DNA from: SP197 sp965242595
GTDB lineage: Bacteria > Pseudomonadota > Alphaproteobacteria > SP197
Direction: 5' to 3'
DNA: 64,000 nucleotides
Assembly: GCA_965242595.1 (NCBI GenBank)
Contig: OZ251464.1
Span: forward strand, 992,001-1,056,000
Below, piece after piece: positions 26,165 through 35,540 of the stretch. The notes under the pieces were generated by a model. It saw only the letters and a list, made by a program, of their open reading frames with translations, was not told the origin of the DNA and made no database searches. The position numbers and the translations under genes were made by a program. The stretch's first letter is position 1, and every line of letters begins with the position of its first letter.

Positions 26165-26330
26165 CTTCCGCCTGTCACACGCCTGTCACGCAACTGTCAC
26201 GGGCCTGCCGCGCAGCCGCCGCGCAGCACCCATCCGACACCCGCTCGAACGGCCTGGGGCCACCTTGGGGGGGATGGCGGTGCCGCCCGGCGGGGCCCTT
26301 CAGTCCGCCGTCGCGCCAAGCCCCCCCAGC
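26165..26330. repeat. GC-rich repeat family, copy R3
   Basis: Same orientation as R1 and R2, with cacccatccgacacccgc, cgaacggcctggggcc, ggcggtgcc and gggcccttcag in order. It begins with three ctgtcac units (26173-26200). It lies upstream of the ATPase pair and forms the 3' end of the quinone reductase gene. Confidence 0.7.
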
Positions 26331-26915
26331 CTGATCCTCCCCCACCCCCTCCAGAAGCCCGCGCCCCAGCTCGCGCGCTTCGGCCACCACCTCGCCGGCG
26401 CGCTCCCCGCCCTCCGTAGAACCATGGAGAAACGCCAACCGCCCATCCTCGATGCCGCAATAGGAAAACAGCCCGGCGACGATCTCGGTTTCCATCGCCT
26501 TGTCGTAGCCATCTTCGGCATAGCCCTCCGCGCTGCCGGCCGAAAGCCCGATCGCCAGCGCCCGCCGGTGGCTCAGCTTGCGGCTGCCATAGGCGATGTC
26601 CTTGTTCCACACCCGGTCGATCCAGCCCTTCATCATGGCGGGAAACGACCACCACCAGATGGGAAACACCAGCACGATGGCCCGATTGCGGTTCAGCCGT
26701 TCCACCTCCGCCTGCACGGCGGCGGAATAGCGTTTGTCCTCGCGCTCCCAGTCGGGTTCGTCCGGCGGGGCCATCGTCGGGTCGAAGCCTTCGCCATAAA
26801 GGTCGGCCAGCTCGGCCTCATGGCCCGCCTCGGCCAGCCCCGCCATCACCGCATCGGCCACCTGCCCGGTCAGCGAATCGCGGCGCGGATGCGCCATCAC
26901 CACCAGAACCTTCAT
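26175..26915 (-). CDS. flavodoxin-fold NAD(P)H:quinone reductase with repeat-derived tail
   Basis: 246 residues. MKVLVVMAHPRRDSLTGQ is the FMN/FAD phosphate-binding start of the NQO1/KefF/MdaB family. VLVFPIWWWSFPAMMKGWIDRVW, then AYGSRKLSHRRALAIGLSAG, are the flavin-site motifs. Relatives end near residue ~195-200. Here the last ~45 residues (GGLKGPAGRHRHPPQG ... RDSCVTGV) are encoded by the R3 repeat and have no protein-like character. I infer that the repeat replaced the original stop. The enzyme would reduce quinones by two electrons in the cytoplasm. Confidence 0.85.
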   Translation of the reverse strand: MKVLVVMAHPRRDSLTGQVADAVMAGLAEAGHEAELADLYGEGFDPTMAPPDEPDWEREDKRYSAAVQAEVERLNRNRAIVLVFPIWWWSFPAMMKGWIDRVWNKDIAYGSRKLSHRRALAIGLSAGSAEGYAEDGYDKAMETEIVAGLFSYCGIEDGRLAFLHGSTEGGERAGEVVAEARELGRGLLEGVGEDQAGGAWRDGGLKGPAGRHRHPPQGGPRPFERVSDGCCAAAARQARDSCVTGV

Positions 26916-26943
26916 TCCGCGCCCCCCGAACCCCGCCCCAACG

Positions 26944-29900
26944 CTAGCCCCCGCCGCCTTCGGGGCGCAAGCCGGCCAAGCTGCGGCCCACCCACAGCCG
27001 GGTCAGCTTTTCCTGCACCCCGTTTTGGGCCAGCCGCTGGCCCAGGGCGTCGAAATCCACCCCGTCCATCTCCTGGTCCTGGGCAAAGCACGAAAACACC
27101 GGTGCCAGTTCGGCCCCGCTCTGCGGGTCGATGCGCGCTTGCAGGCATTGGGCGCAGATCTCCTTCATCATGCACTGCATCGGGCTGTTGATAGAGGCGA
27201 TGGCGATATGCCCCGGCTTCAGATGCGCCCTCAGCGGGCCGTGACGGGCCGCCTTCACCGCCGCCATCATGGGCTGCGAGCCGATGCAGACGATGCGGTC
27301 CACCTCGCCCAGGGCAATTCCCGCTCCGCCCGCCCCCTCCGCCTGAAACGCCAGCAAAGCCGCCACGACATGGCCCACATAGGCGCGGTCCTGCGCCCTG
27401 GTGGGGCGAAATCCTGGGGCCTGCTCGCAGGCCCACAGCACCACATCCGCCGCCGCCTCGATCTCGTCCGCCTTGTATCGGTCGGCGATGCGGCGATAGC
27501 CGGCGGCATAAAGCACGCGGCAGCCCGCCCGGCGCATGGCCTGGCCGATGGAAAACAGCACCGCATTGCCCAGCCCGCCGCCCACCAGCAGCACGGTCTC
27601 GCCCTCCGGGATCGTGCTGGCCGTCCCGGTCGGCCCCATCAGCGCCACCGGCTCCCCCGGTCGCAGGCGCTCCATCAGGTCCGACGACCCCCCCATCTGC
27701 AAGCCCACGATGGCCACCCGGCGCCGGTCGGCAGAGATGGCGGCCCCGGTCATGGCCAGCGGCTCCATCGCCAGCACCGTGCCGTCGTCGGCCCGCGCCG
27801 CGCAGCTCTCCAGGTTCTGCAAGCGGTAAAACTGGCCGGGGCGGAAGGCCGCCGCCGCCGCCGGGGCCTCGATCTCCACCTCCACGATGGCCGGCGCCAG
27901 GCGGCGCACCGCCGCCACCCGCGCCAGCAGCAAATCGTCCAGCCTGGCGAAAAAAGCGCCCTCGTCCTCGCCCCCACCGGCGCGCCGCTCCAGCCGCGCC
28001 ATCAGGGCGCTCACCACCGGCGCCGCCCGCTTCGCCCCGCCCATGGCCTTCACCACATTGCCGGCAAAGCCCGGATGCAGATCGCCGTGAAAGCTCACCG
28101 CCCGCCCGTCGCCGGCCAGATGGGCCAGCACATGGGTGTGCGCCGGCTTGGCCGATGCCTCCGGCGTCACCGGCTTTCCCGCCTCGTCGATGGCCTGGAA
28201 ATAGCGCCCGTCCAGGGCCAGCCCGTCCTCCTCTCTGGCCAGCACGGTGTTGGGCTGGGTGCCGGCCGCCACCAGCACCGCCCCGGCGGCAAGGCTTCGC
28301 GTCTGGCCCGCCTCGTCCCGGAAACGCACCGCACGGGCATGGCCGCGCCGGTCCACCTCCACCGCCACCGGCATCAGCCCCGGCGCGATGCGGATGCCTT
28401 CCTCCAACGCCAGCGCCACCTCCTCGTGGTTCAGCCGATAGCTGGGCGCGGCCGCCAGCTCGCGCCGATAGGCGACGGTCACGCCGCCCCAGCGGTCGAT
28501 CAGGGCGTCGATATCCGGCTTCCGTCCCGCCGCCTGCGCCGCCCGCCGCTCGGCGCGAATGGCGCGTCCATGATCCAGGAACACCTCGCCGATCTCCCGT
28601 TCCTCGTCGCTCCAGCCCGCCCGCGCCGCCGCCTCGCCCCGCTCGCGCGCCAAAATCTCATAGCGGCGCAAAAACCGTTCCACCTGCGCCGGGTAATAGG
28701 CCCTGGCCTCGGTGGCGGCGTCGATAGCCGTCAGGCCGCCCCCGATCGCCACCACCGGCAGACGCAGCTGCAAATTGGCGATGGCGTCGTCCCGCCCGGC
28801 GCCGGTCAGCTGCAACGCCATCAGAAAATCCGACGCCATGCGCACGCCCCGCGCCAGCGCCCCCGGCATGGCGATGGCGGTGGGCCGCCCCGCCCCGGCG
28901 CACAGCGCGATATGGTCGAATCCGGCCGCGAACGCCCCGGCGATGGAAAGCGTGCCGCCGAAGCGCACCCCCCCATACATGCGAAAGGCCGCCCGCCGCT
29001 CCAGCTGCAACCTCACCAGCTTCAGGAAATTCTTGTCCCAGCGCGCCGTGATGCCGTATTCCGCCACCCCGCCGAACCCCGCCATCGCCCTCTTGTCCAA
29101 CGGTTCGGCCAGCGCCGCCATGTCGCGCACCGGGCGCAAGGGCCGCCGTCGCCCCCGCCCGTCCCGGCCGGAAAGCTCCGCCGCCAGCGGCTCGATCTTC
29201 AGCCCGTCGATGGCCACCACCGCATGGCCGTCGTTCAGCAGATGGTGGGCCAGGGTAAAGCCCGCCGGCCCCAGCCCCACCACCAGCACCCGCCGTCCCG
29301 TGGCCGGACGCGGCAGCGGCCGTTCCAGATTCAGCGGGTTCCAGCGCGAAAGCAGGCTGTAGATCTCCACCCCCCAGGGCAGCGCCAGCACATCCTTCAG
29401 CGCCCGCGTCTCGATCTGGGGAATGTCCACCGGCTCCTGGCGCTGATAGATGCAGGCCTTCATGCAGTCGTTGCAGATGCGATGGCCGGTGGCGGCGCAC
29501 AGCGGGTTGTCCACCATGGCCACCGCCAGCGCCGCCAGGCTGCGCCCCCGCGCCTTCAGCAGGTTCATCTCGCCGATCTTCTGGTCCAGCGGGCAGCCGG
29601 CCAGCGCCACCCCGCCCGGCGAGCGGGCAAAGCCGCCCCGCTTGTCCTTCAGCCCGTGGCGGCAGCTGTCCTTGCCCTGGCGCTGGCAAAAAATGCAATA
29701 GCTGGCCTGGGCCAGGGCGCGCGGCCCGTCCATGCCGCCATCGGTCAGCGCAAAGCCCTCGCGCCGCCGCCGCCGCTCCGGCTGGGCGGCCAGCATGGCC
29801 ACGCCGTCCACCTCCACCTCGCGGGCAGCCACCAGGTGGGCCGGGTCGATCTTCTGCGGCAGGGCGAACAGCGCGCTCTTGCGCCAGCGCGCCCGCCCGG

Positions 29901-30414
29901 CCGCCGTCAGCACCGCCCAGGCGGCAAAGCGGGTGGCATGCTCCAGCGCCTCGCCATGGGCCTCCTCGTCCCCCAGCCAGGCCAGCACCGCCCGCGCAAA
30001 GGCCAGCTCCTCCAGCGGCGCCCCCAGCAGCGCCTCCACCCGCTTTTGCAGCGCCTCGCCGTCCTCCCCCTCCAGATCGCCGGGCGCAAAGGCCCTGGCG
30101 GCGCGCCGCCGGATGAAATCGCGCTTGCAGGCGGCGATAGGCGCCAGCCGCTCATGCGCGCCGCGCTGGGCCGCCAGCTCGCCGCCGACCCCGAACAGCT
30201 CGCCCAGAAAATCCTCCAGCACCGGCGCCAGCTCCACCAGCAGCCGGGAGAGCTGCCGCTCCCCCAGCCCGGCGGGATCGGTCCGCCCCTCGCCCAGCCG
30301 CCGCGCCAGCCCCGCCTCCAGCCCCGCCACGAAGATGGCGTCCAGCCGCGCCAGCTTGTCGCGGCAATAGAGGTCTTCGAAGGCCAGGCCGTGGCCCAGG
30401 GAAAGCTCGCTCAT
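26944..30414 (-). CDS. large Fe-S flavoprotein: GltD-like + ferredoxin-NADP reductase-like domains
   Basis: 1156 residues. Residues ~1-240 form an unassigned helical domain. Cys motifs YCIFCQRQGKDSCRHG (~237-255), GCPLDQ and CNDCMKAC (~315) suggest Fe-S clusters. A GltD/NfnB-type domain has the FAD site RRVLVVGLGPAGFTLAHHL (~365) and NAD site VVAIGGGLTAIDAATEA (~555). The C-terminal third is ferredoxin-NADP-reductase-like (FRPGQFYRLQNLES, LLVGGGLGNAVLFS ~945) and ends with another Cys motif, CMMKEICAQCLQ. It combines both halves of an NfnAB-like enzyme in one chain, so electron transfer or bifurcation between pyridine nucleotides and a third partner is plausible. It is divergent from the DUF1989-GcvT gene. 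Acceptor unknown. Confidence 0.8.
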   Translation of the reverse strand: MSELSLGHGLAFEDLYCRDKLARLDAIFVAGLEAGLARRLGEGRTDPAGLGERQLSRLLVELAPVLEDFLGELFGVGGELAAQRGAHERLAPIAACKRDFIRRRAARAFAPGDLEGEDGEALQKRVEALLGAPLEELAFARAVLAWLGDEEAHGEALEHATRFAAWAVLTAAGRARWRKSALFALPQKIDPAHLVAAREVEVDGVAMLAAQPERRRRREGFALTDGGMDGPRALAQASYCIFCQRQGKDSCRHGLKDKRGGFARSPGGVALAGCPLDQKIGEMNLLKARGRSLAALAVAMVDNPLCAATGHRICNDCMKACIYQRQEPVDIPQIETRALKDVLALPWGVEIYSLLSRWNPLNLERPLPRPATGRRVLVVGLGPAGFTLAHHLLNDGHAVVAIDGLKIEPLAAELSGRDGRGRRRPLRPVRDMAALAEPLDKRAMAGFGGVAEYGITARWDKNFLKLVRLQLERRAAFRMYGGVRFGGTLSIAGAFAAGFDHIALCAGAGRPTAIAMPGALARGVRMASDFLMALQLTGAGRDDAIANLQLRLPVVAIGGGLTAIDAATEARAYYPAQVERFLRRYEILARERGEAAARAGWSDEEREIGEVFLDHGRAIRAERRAAQAAGRKPDIDALIDRWGGVTVAYRRELAAAPSYRLNHEEVALALEEGIRIAPGLMPVAVEVDRRGHARAVRFRDEAGQTRSLAAGAVLVAAGTQPNTVLAREEDGLALDGRYFQAIDEAGKPVTPEASAKPAHTHVLAHLAGDGRAVSFHGDLHPGFAGNVVKAMGGAKRAAPVVSALMARLERRAGGGEDEGAFFARLDDLLLARVAAVRRLAPAIVEVEIEAPAAAAAFRPGQFYRLQNLESCAARADDGTVLAMEPLAMTGAAISADRRRVAIVGLQMGGSSDLMERLRPGEPVALMGPTGTASTIPEGETVLLVGGGLGNAVLFSIGQAMRRAGCRVLYAAGYRRIADRYKADEIEAAADVVLWACEQAPGFRPTRAQDRAYVGHVVAALLAFQAEGAGGAGIALGEVDRIVCIGSQPMMAAVKAARHGPLRAHLKPGHIAIASINSPMQCMMKEICAQCLQARIDPQSGAELAPVFSCFAQDQEMDGVDFDALGQRLAQNGVQEKLTRLWVGRSLAGLRPEGGGG

Positions 30415-30556
30415 GGCTTCGCCGCATGCCGGGGGAGGGGAGCCGTAGGAAGGAGAGTACTATAGAGAGTATAAGGCATCGCCGCCCGCGCCGCCGCCTT
30501 GACACTCCCCAGCGGCCTTCCTACCCTCGCGGGCCGGACGTCTGGAGGCTGCTGCC

Positions 30557-32926
30557 ATGGACGCTGCCACGGATGCTGTTGCCATCGCCGGGGCCGCCCC
30601 CCGCCCGCGCCTGCTGCTCCCCGGCATCCGCCGCCTGCCCCCCGGCGTAGAACGCTACCCCATCCCCGGCCGCGGCTCCCTCGCCCTGCGCCTGTTCGCC
30701 GGCGACAGCCTGAAAATCGTCAACCGCGAAGGCGGCCAGATGTGCGAAATCGTCGCCTTCGCCGCCGACGGCAAGGAGCAACCCGGCCTGCTCGGCCACC
30801 CCGGCCACGGCCCGGCCACCGGCCTGCGCGCCATGCTGGCCGAAGGCGGCCCGGCCGCCGCCGCCCTGCTGGCGGCCCTGCGCGCCAGGGATCTCACCTG
30901 CGCCTTCGCCCGCGCCATCCGCCTGTTCGCCCCCGACACCCCCGCCGGCCAGCACGCCACCCTTGCCGTCGAGCGCGACGCCACCGCGCTGCTGGCCGCC
31001 CCGGCCCCGGCCATGGCCGCCTCCGGTCACGCCACCGCCAGCCCGCTGGATCTGTTCGTCACCCGCGCCGATCCCCATCTGGCCGCCCAGCGCAGCATCC
31101 CCGCCCCCCTGGCCCAGCCGCGCTACGAACACCGCATCCCGGCCGGCACCGCCCACGCCTACGAGGTGCGCCAGGGCGAATACATCCAGATTCTCGACAT
31201 CGAAGGCCGCGAATGTTCCGACTTCCAGGCCATCTCCCTGGCAAAGCTGGAACGCGGCCTTGAGCGCGACATCGACCCCACCGCCACCCGCGCGCTGCTG
31301 GGCGCCGCCTATCCCGCCCCGGGCCTCTATTCCAAGCTGTTCGACGCCGATCTGGAACCCTCCATCGAGATCGTCCAGGACACGGTCGGCCGCCACGACA
31401 GCTTCAATTTCGCCTGCACCGCCAAATATTACGACGACGTCGGCTATCCCGGCCACCCCAACTGCACCGACAACTTCAACGCCCAGCTGGCCCCCTGGGG
31501 CGTGAAGCCCCGCAAGGGCTGGCAGGCGATGAACTTCTTCTACAACTCCCTGCTGGACGACAACCATCGGATCTACCTGGATGAACCCTGGTCGCGCCCA
31601 GGCGATTATGTCCTCTGCCGCGCCCTGCAGGATGCGGTCTGCGTCAATTCGGCCTGCCCCGACGCCATCGACCCCGCCAATGGCTGGAACCCCACCGACA
31701 TCCTGCTGCGCATCTACCCCCCCGACAACCTCTTCAAAAAGGCCATCGCCTTCAGAGCCATGCCCGACTCCGACCCCCAGCTCACCAAAGAGACCGGCTT
31801 CCACCCCCGCACCGCCGCCCTCACCCGCAACTTCGCCGAATACAACGGCTACTGGTTGCCGTCCCACTACCCCGCCCATGGCGCCATGGCCGAATACTGG
31901 GCCTGCCGCGAAGCCGTCATCGCCATGGACCTTTCGGCCCTGCGCAAATTCGAAATCACCGGCCCCGACGCCGAACAGCTGATGGCAACCACGCTCACCC
32001 GCGACGCCACGCGCCTGTCCGAAGGCCAGGTGGTCTATTCGGCCATGTGCTACCCCCATGGCGGCATGATCGACGACGGCACCCTGATGCGCATGTCCCA
32101 GCACGGCTTCCGCTGGGTCGGCGGCAGCGATGTCGGCGGCGAATGGCTGCGCCGCCAGGCTGCCGAGCGCGGCCTGCGCTGCCTGGTCCGCAGCTCCACC
32201 GATCAGCTCCACAACCTCGCCGTCCAGGGCCCGAAAAGCCGCGAGCTGCTGGCCGCCATCGTCTGGACACCCCCGGCCCGCCCCCGCCTCGACGAGTTGG
32301 CCTGGTTCCGCTTCACCGTCGGGCGCATCGGCTCTGCGACCGGCGTGCCGGTGGTGGTCTCGCGCACCGGCTACACCGGCGAGTTGGGCTACGAGGTCTG
32401 GTGCCACCCCGAACACGCGCCCCAGGTCTGGGATGCGGTGTTCGAAGCCGGGCGCCCGCTCGGCATCCTCCCCCTGGGGCTGGAGGCCCTGGACATGCTG
32501 CGCATCGAGGCCGGCCTCATCTTCGCCGGCCAGGAGTTCGACGACACCACCGATCCCTTCGAGGCCGGCATCGGCTTCACCGTGGCGCTGCGCTCCAACA
32601 CCCGCGATTTCATCGCCCGTGCCGCCCTGGAACGGCGCAAGGCCCACCCGCAGCGGCGCCTGGCGGGGCTGGAACTGGCGGGCAACGAGGCGGCCGCCCA
32701 CGGCGATGGCGTCCATGTCGGCCGCGCCCGCGTCGGCACCGTCACCTCCGGCATGAAATCGCCGCTGCTGGACAAAAACATCGCCCTGGCCCGCCTGGAC
32801 ATCTCCTGCGCCGAGCCTGGCACCGAGCTGGAAGTGGGCAAGATGGACGGCCACCAGAAGCGTATCCCGGCCGTCGTCGTCCCCTTCCCCTTCTACGACC
32901 CAAAGAAGGAACGCCCCCGCTCCTGA
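30557..32926 (+). CDS. DUF1989 - GcvT-like aminomethyltransferase fusion
   Basis: 789 residues, start supported by GGAGG before ATG. Residues ~20-390 contain DUF1989 (urea-carboxylase-associated) sequence, probably as two related halves: GDSLKIVNREGGQMCEIVAF near 50 and GEYIQILDIEGRECSDFQA near 215, then HPNCTDNFN. Residues ~405-789 are a GcvT/DmdA-like folate-dependent transferase: LRKFEITGPDAEQLM, CYPHGGMIDDGTLMR, SRTGYTGELGYEVWC and LDMLRIEAGLIFAGQEFDD. The family moves one-carbon units from amines or sulfonium compounds to tetrahydrofolate. Divergent partner of the Fe-S flavoprotein, which suggests a shared catabolic pathway for a methylated amino compound. Substrate unknown. Confidence 0.85.
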   Translation: MDAATDAVAIAGAAPRPRLLLPGIRRLPPGVERYPIPGRGSLALRLFAGDSLKIVNREGGQMCEIVAFAADGKEQPGLLGHPGHGPATGLRAMLAEGGPAAAALLAALRARDLTCAFARAIRLFAPDTPAGQHATLAVERDATALLAAPAPAMAASGHATASPLDLFVTRADPHLAAQRSIPAPLAQPRYEHRIPAGTAHAYEVRQGEYIQILDIEGRECSDFQAISLAKLERGLERDIDPTATRALLGAAYPAPGLYSKLFDADLEPSIEIVQDTVGRHDSFNFACTAKYYDDVGYPGHPNCTDNFNAQLAPWGVKPRKGWQAMNFFYNSLLDDNHRIYLDEPWSRPGDYVLCRALQDAVCVNSACPDAIDPANGWNPTDILLRIYPPDNLFKKAIAFRAMPDSDPQLTKETGFHPRTAALTRNFAEYNGYWLPSHYPAHGAMAEYWACREAVIAMDLSALRKFEITGPDAEQLMATTLTRDATRLSEGQVVYSAMCYPHGGMIDDGTLMRMSQHGFRWVGGSDVGGEWLRRQAAERGLRCLVRSSTDQLHNLAVQGPKSRELLAAIVWTPPARPRLDELAWFRFTVGRIGSATGVPVVVSRTGYTGELGYEVWCHPEHAPQVWDAVFEAGRPLGILPLGLEALDMLRIEAGLIFAGQEFDDTTDPFEAGIGFTVALRSNTRDFIARAALERRKAHPQRRLAGLELAGNEAAAHGDGVHVGRARVGTVTSGMKSPLLDKNIALARLDISCAEPGTELEVGKMDGHQKRIPAVVVPFPFYDPKKERPRS

Positions 32927-32945
32927 CGTCCCCCCGATTATCCCG

Positions 32946-33914
32946 TCACGCCGTCGCCGCCGCCATTGCCTCCCGCGCCAGGCGGCGATGAACCGCCGCG
33001 ATGGCGTCCCGGGTCACATCCACCCGCCCCAGCTCCTGCCAGCCTTCGGCATAGTCGCCGCCATGGGGCGCCTGGCGCAGAACCGCGGCAATATCCCACA
33101 GTGCCAGCCCGGCCAGGTCGAATCCGGTCAGCGCCCCATAGCGGCGCGTGAAAACCTCCATGGCCCGCCACCCGAAGCCCCAGGCCAGGTCGCAGCGGGC
33201 GATGGCCACATCGGCCAGCGGGTCGCCGATGGCCGCATCCTCCCAATCCACCACCGCCGCCAGCCTGCCGCCCCGCCACAACAGGTTGCCGGGCCAGAAA
33301 TCGCCATGCAGCAGCCGCTGGCCGCCGCCCGCCACCGGCGCCGCCTCCAGCACCGCCCGCGCCGCCAGCAGAGGCGGCTCCTCGGCCCGCCCCGGCCCGA
33401 CCAGCTGAAGCGGCGCCGTCAGCCGCGGCAGGAAGGAAAAGCGCCCACCCGGCGCGCGCATATGCAGCCGGGCCAGAAAGGCCGCCATCTCCAGGGCGGC
33501 GCCATCGCGATCCTGCGGGTCGTAATCGCTCTCCCCCGCCAACAGCTCCATCGCCACGAACGGGCCGCCCGCGCCCCCCGATCCGCACCCCGATCTGTAT
33601 ATGCGCCCGGCATGAAGCGGCGCCGGCACCGGCAGCCCCCAGCGCCGCAGGGCGGCCAGCAGCCGCGCCTCGCGCCAGGCACCGGCCCCCCGCCGAACCA
33701 CCGCAAAACAGCGCCGCCGAGGCAGAACGAACTCCAGCGCCAGCGGCGCCGAACTGTCCCCCGCCATCGTTTGGGCGCGCAGCACCCGCCCGCCCGGCCA
33801 CAACCGCCGGGCGATGGCCCGCGCCGCCGGTCCCGCCCGCTCGCCCGGCCCCGGCAGCGCCCTGGCCAGCACCGGCGCAGCACACCGCCCCGCGCCACCG
33901 GGCACCGCCGTCAC
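32946..33914 (-). CDS. aminoglycoside-phosphotransferase-family kinase
   Basis: 322 residues with a GTG start. The kinase signature is intact: LLHGDFWPGNLLW (catalytic Asp and Asn) and LAAVVDWEDAAIGDPLADVA (metal-binding Asp). The N-terminal lobe has LALEFVLPRRRCFAVVRRG. APH-fold enzymes phosphorylate small molecules such as choline, homoserine, fructosamine or aminoglycosides; the substrate here cannot be told. It is convergent with the DUF1989-GcvT gene, 19 bases apart. Confidence 0.85.
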   Translation of the reverse strand: MTAVPGGAGRCAAPVLARALPGPGERAGPAARAIARRLWPGGRVLRAQTMAGDSSAPLALEFVLPRRRCFAVVRRGAGAWREARLLAALRRWGLPVPAPLHAGRIYRSGCGSGGAGGPFVAMELLAGESDYDPQDRDGAALEMAAFLARLHMRAPGGRFSFLPRLTAPLQLVGPGRAEEPPLLAARAVLEAAPVAGGGQRLLHGDFWPGNLLWRGGRLAAVVDWEDAAIGDPLADVAIARCDLAWGFGWRAMEVFTRRYGALTGFDLAGLALWDIAAVLRQAPHGGDYAEGWQELGRVDVTRDAIAAVHRRLAREAMAAATA

Positions 33915-33987
33915 GAAGCTCTCACAACCGCCAGCGTCCCGCCCGCGGCCCTGCCAATGCCGTTCGGCCCCGGCTATCCGCCCGCCG

Positions 33988-35388
33988 CTATTCGGCCGCG
34001 GCAGCTTCCGACAACAGGCGGTCGGCCAGCGCCTTCTTCTCGGCCGCCGACATCTTCTTCACCTCGTTGTCGATCGAGCGCTGATTGATGGCCGTATTCC
34101 AGTAATCGAGGGAATCGAAGCCCAGCAGCGCATGCTTGCCCACGAACTGGCGCAGCACCTCGTTGGTCGGCCCCATCACCCAGCCCGCCTTGGCGTCGCG
34201 CAGCAGCCGTTCCATCCCCAGCCCGGCCTTGTAGGCGCTGCCGCCGCAGGCGTGCAGCATCTTGTCGGAAACCTCATGCACATTCTTGGCCGCCTGGAAC
34301 TTCACCTGCCACAGCTGGTTCAGCAGCACGGAACGGGGCGCAGCCTCCAGATCGTCATGGATCGACCAGTCGCAATTGGCGCTGCAATCGTCCAGGGCGC
34401 GCGCCATGCCATAGGTCATCATGCGGCTGGCATTGGTGCCGATAATGGCCTCGCCCACATAGTCCTGGATGGTCGGGTAATCGCACACCCGCAGCCCCAC
34501 ATCCGCATGCTTCTTGCGCGTGGTGTGGCGCTTCGCCAGGTCGATCATGGCCATGGCGATGCCGTTCCAGGCGCAGGACGAGTTGATCAGGAAGAACGGA
34601 TCCACCGTCTCGTCGTTGGAAATGGCGCCGTCGCCCTTCGGCCCCACCATGCGGTTGGCGGGAATCTCCACGCCGTCCACCAGCAGCGCGCCCGATTGGT
34701 TGCCGCGCATCCCCATGCCGTCCCAGCCGGCGACATCGGCCTCCACCTCGTCGGCCAGGATCAGCCACACCGAAAGGTCGGAATAGTCGCCGCCGAAATC
34801 CGGGCTGGTGGTCTGCACGATATACCAGTCGGCAAAGCCGCCCGAGGTGGTCCACGAGGACTTCTTGGTCACCTTCCAGCCATCGGCGGTGGCCTCGGCC
34901 CCCGACGAAACCGGATACCAGAAATGCGAACCCGTCTCCGGGTCGGAATAGGAAAGGGTGCCCACCAGCACATCCTTGTCCAGGCGCCGCAGAATGTCGC
35001 GCACAGCGTCGTTGCCGCGCTGGCGGAACAGCGCCGCCGAACAGGCGCCGTAATGCATGGTCAGGCACATGGCGGTCGAAGGGCAGCCATAGCGGGCCAC
35101 GGTCTCGCACACCATGGCCATGGCCACATGGTTCTCGCCCATCCCCCCCAGCTCCTCCGGCACGAACAGGCCCAGCAGGCCCATGGAGGCCAGCGCCTCG
35201 AAATTCTTGCGCGGAAAGATGAACTCCTTGTCCGACTCCAGGGCGTTGACGCTAAGCGTCGTCCGGCAAAGCTCCATCAGGTCTCTCTGGATGCGCTTCT
35301 GCCGGTCGGTCAGAAAGAACATGGGATCGTATTCATAGCCGATCCCCCAGAACTCCTCGCCGCCCCACATCTTCACATCGTCGCTCAT
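33988..35388 (-). CDS. acyl-CoA dehydrogenase family protein
   Basis: 466 residues, somewhat longer than the ~390 typical of the family. It shows FVPEELGGMGENHVAMAMVCE and an FAD-site region of the form WKVTKKSSWTTSGGFADWYIV. DMLHACGGSAYKAGLGMERLLRDAKAG near the C-terminus is the usual quaternary-contact segment. The product would be a flavoenzyme oxidising an acyl-CoA or related thioester. Monocistronic here. A GC-rich C-terminal tail follows (KKMSAAEKKALADRLLSEAA). Confidence 0.85.
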   Translation of the reverse strand: MSDDVKMWGGEEFWGIGYEYDPMFFLTDRQKRIQRDLMELCRTTLSVNALESDKEFIFPRKNFEALASMGLLGLFVPEELGGMGENHVAMAMVCETVARYGCPSTAMCLTMHYGACSAALFRQRGNDAVRDILRRLDKDVLVGTLSYSDPETGSHFWYPVSSGAEATADGWKVTKKSSWTTSGGFADWYIVQTTSPDFGGDYSDLSVWLILADEVEADVAGWDGMGMRGNQSGALLVDGVEIPANRMVGPKGDGAISNDETVDPFFLINSSCAWNGIAMAMIDLAKRHTTRKKHADVGLRVCDYPTIQDYVGEAIIGTNASRMMTYGMARALDDCSANCDWSIHDDLEAAPRSVLLNQLWQVKFQAAKNVHEVSDKMLHACGGSAYKAGLGMERLLRDAKAGWVMGPTNEVLRQFVGKHALLGFDSLDYWNTAINQRSIDNEVKKMSAAEKKALADRLLSEAAAAE

Positions 35389-35540
35389 GGCCTCGCTCTC
35401 CCATCCTGTCGCGGCCCCGGCCCTGCGCCCGGCCCTCCGCCAGCGTCCATACCACCCCCCACCCCCCCACGCAACGCCACGGCCCCGCGGGCCAGCCCAG
35501 CGCGCTCGGCAGGGCAGGGGCCCGCCCCCGCTCCCAGCGG

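Noticed and set aside
27025..30465. A 1146-residue open frame on the plus strand, antisense to the Fe-S flavoprotein
   Set aside because: It is very rich in His, Arg, Gln and Pro with no domain motifs; it is a shadow caused by high GC at codon third positions.
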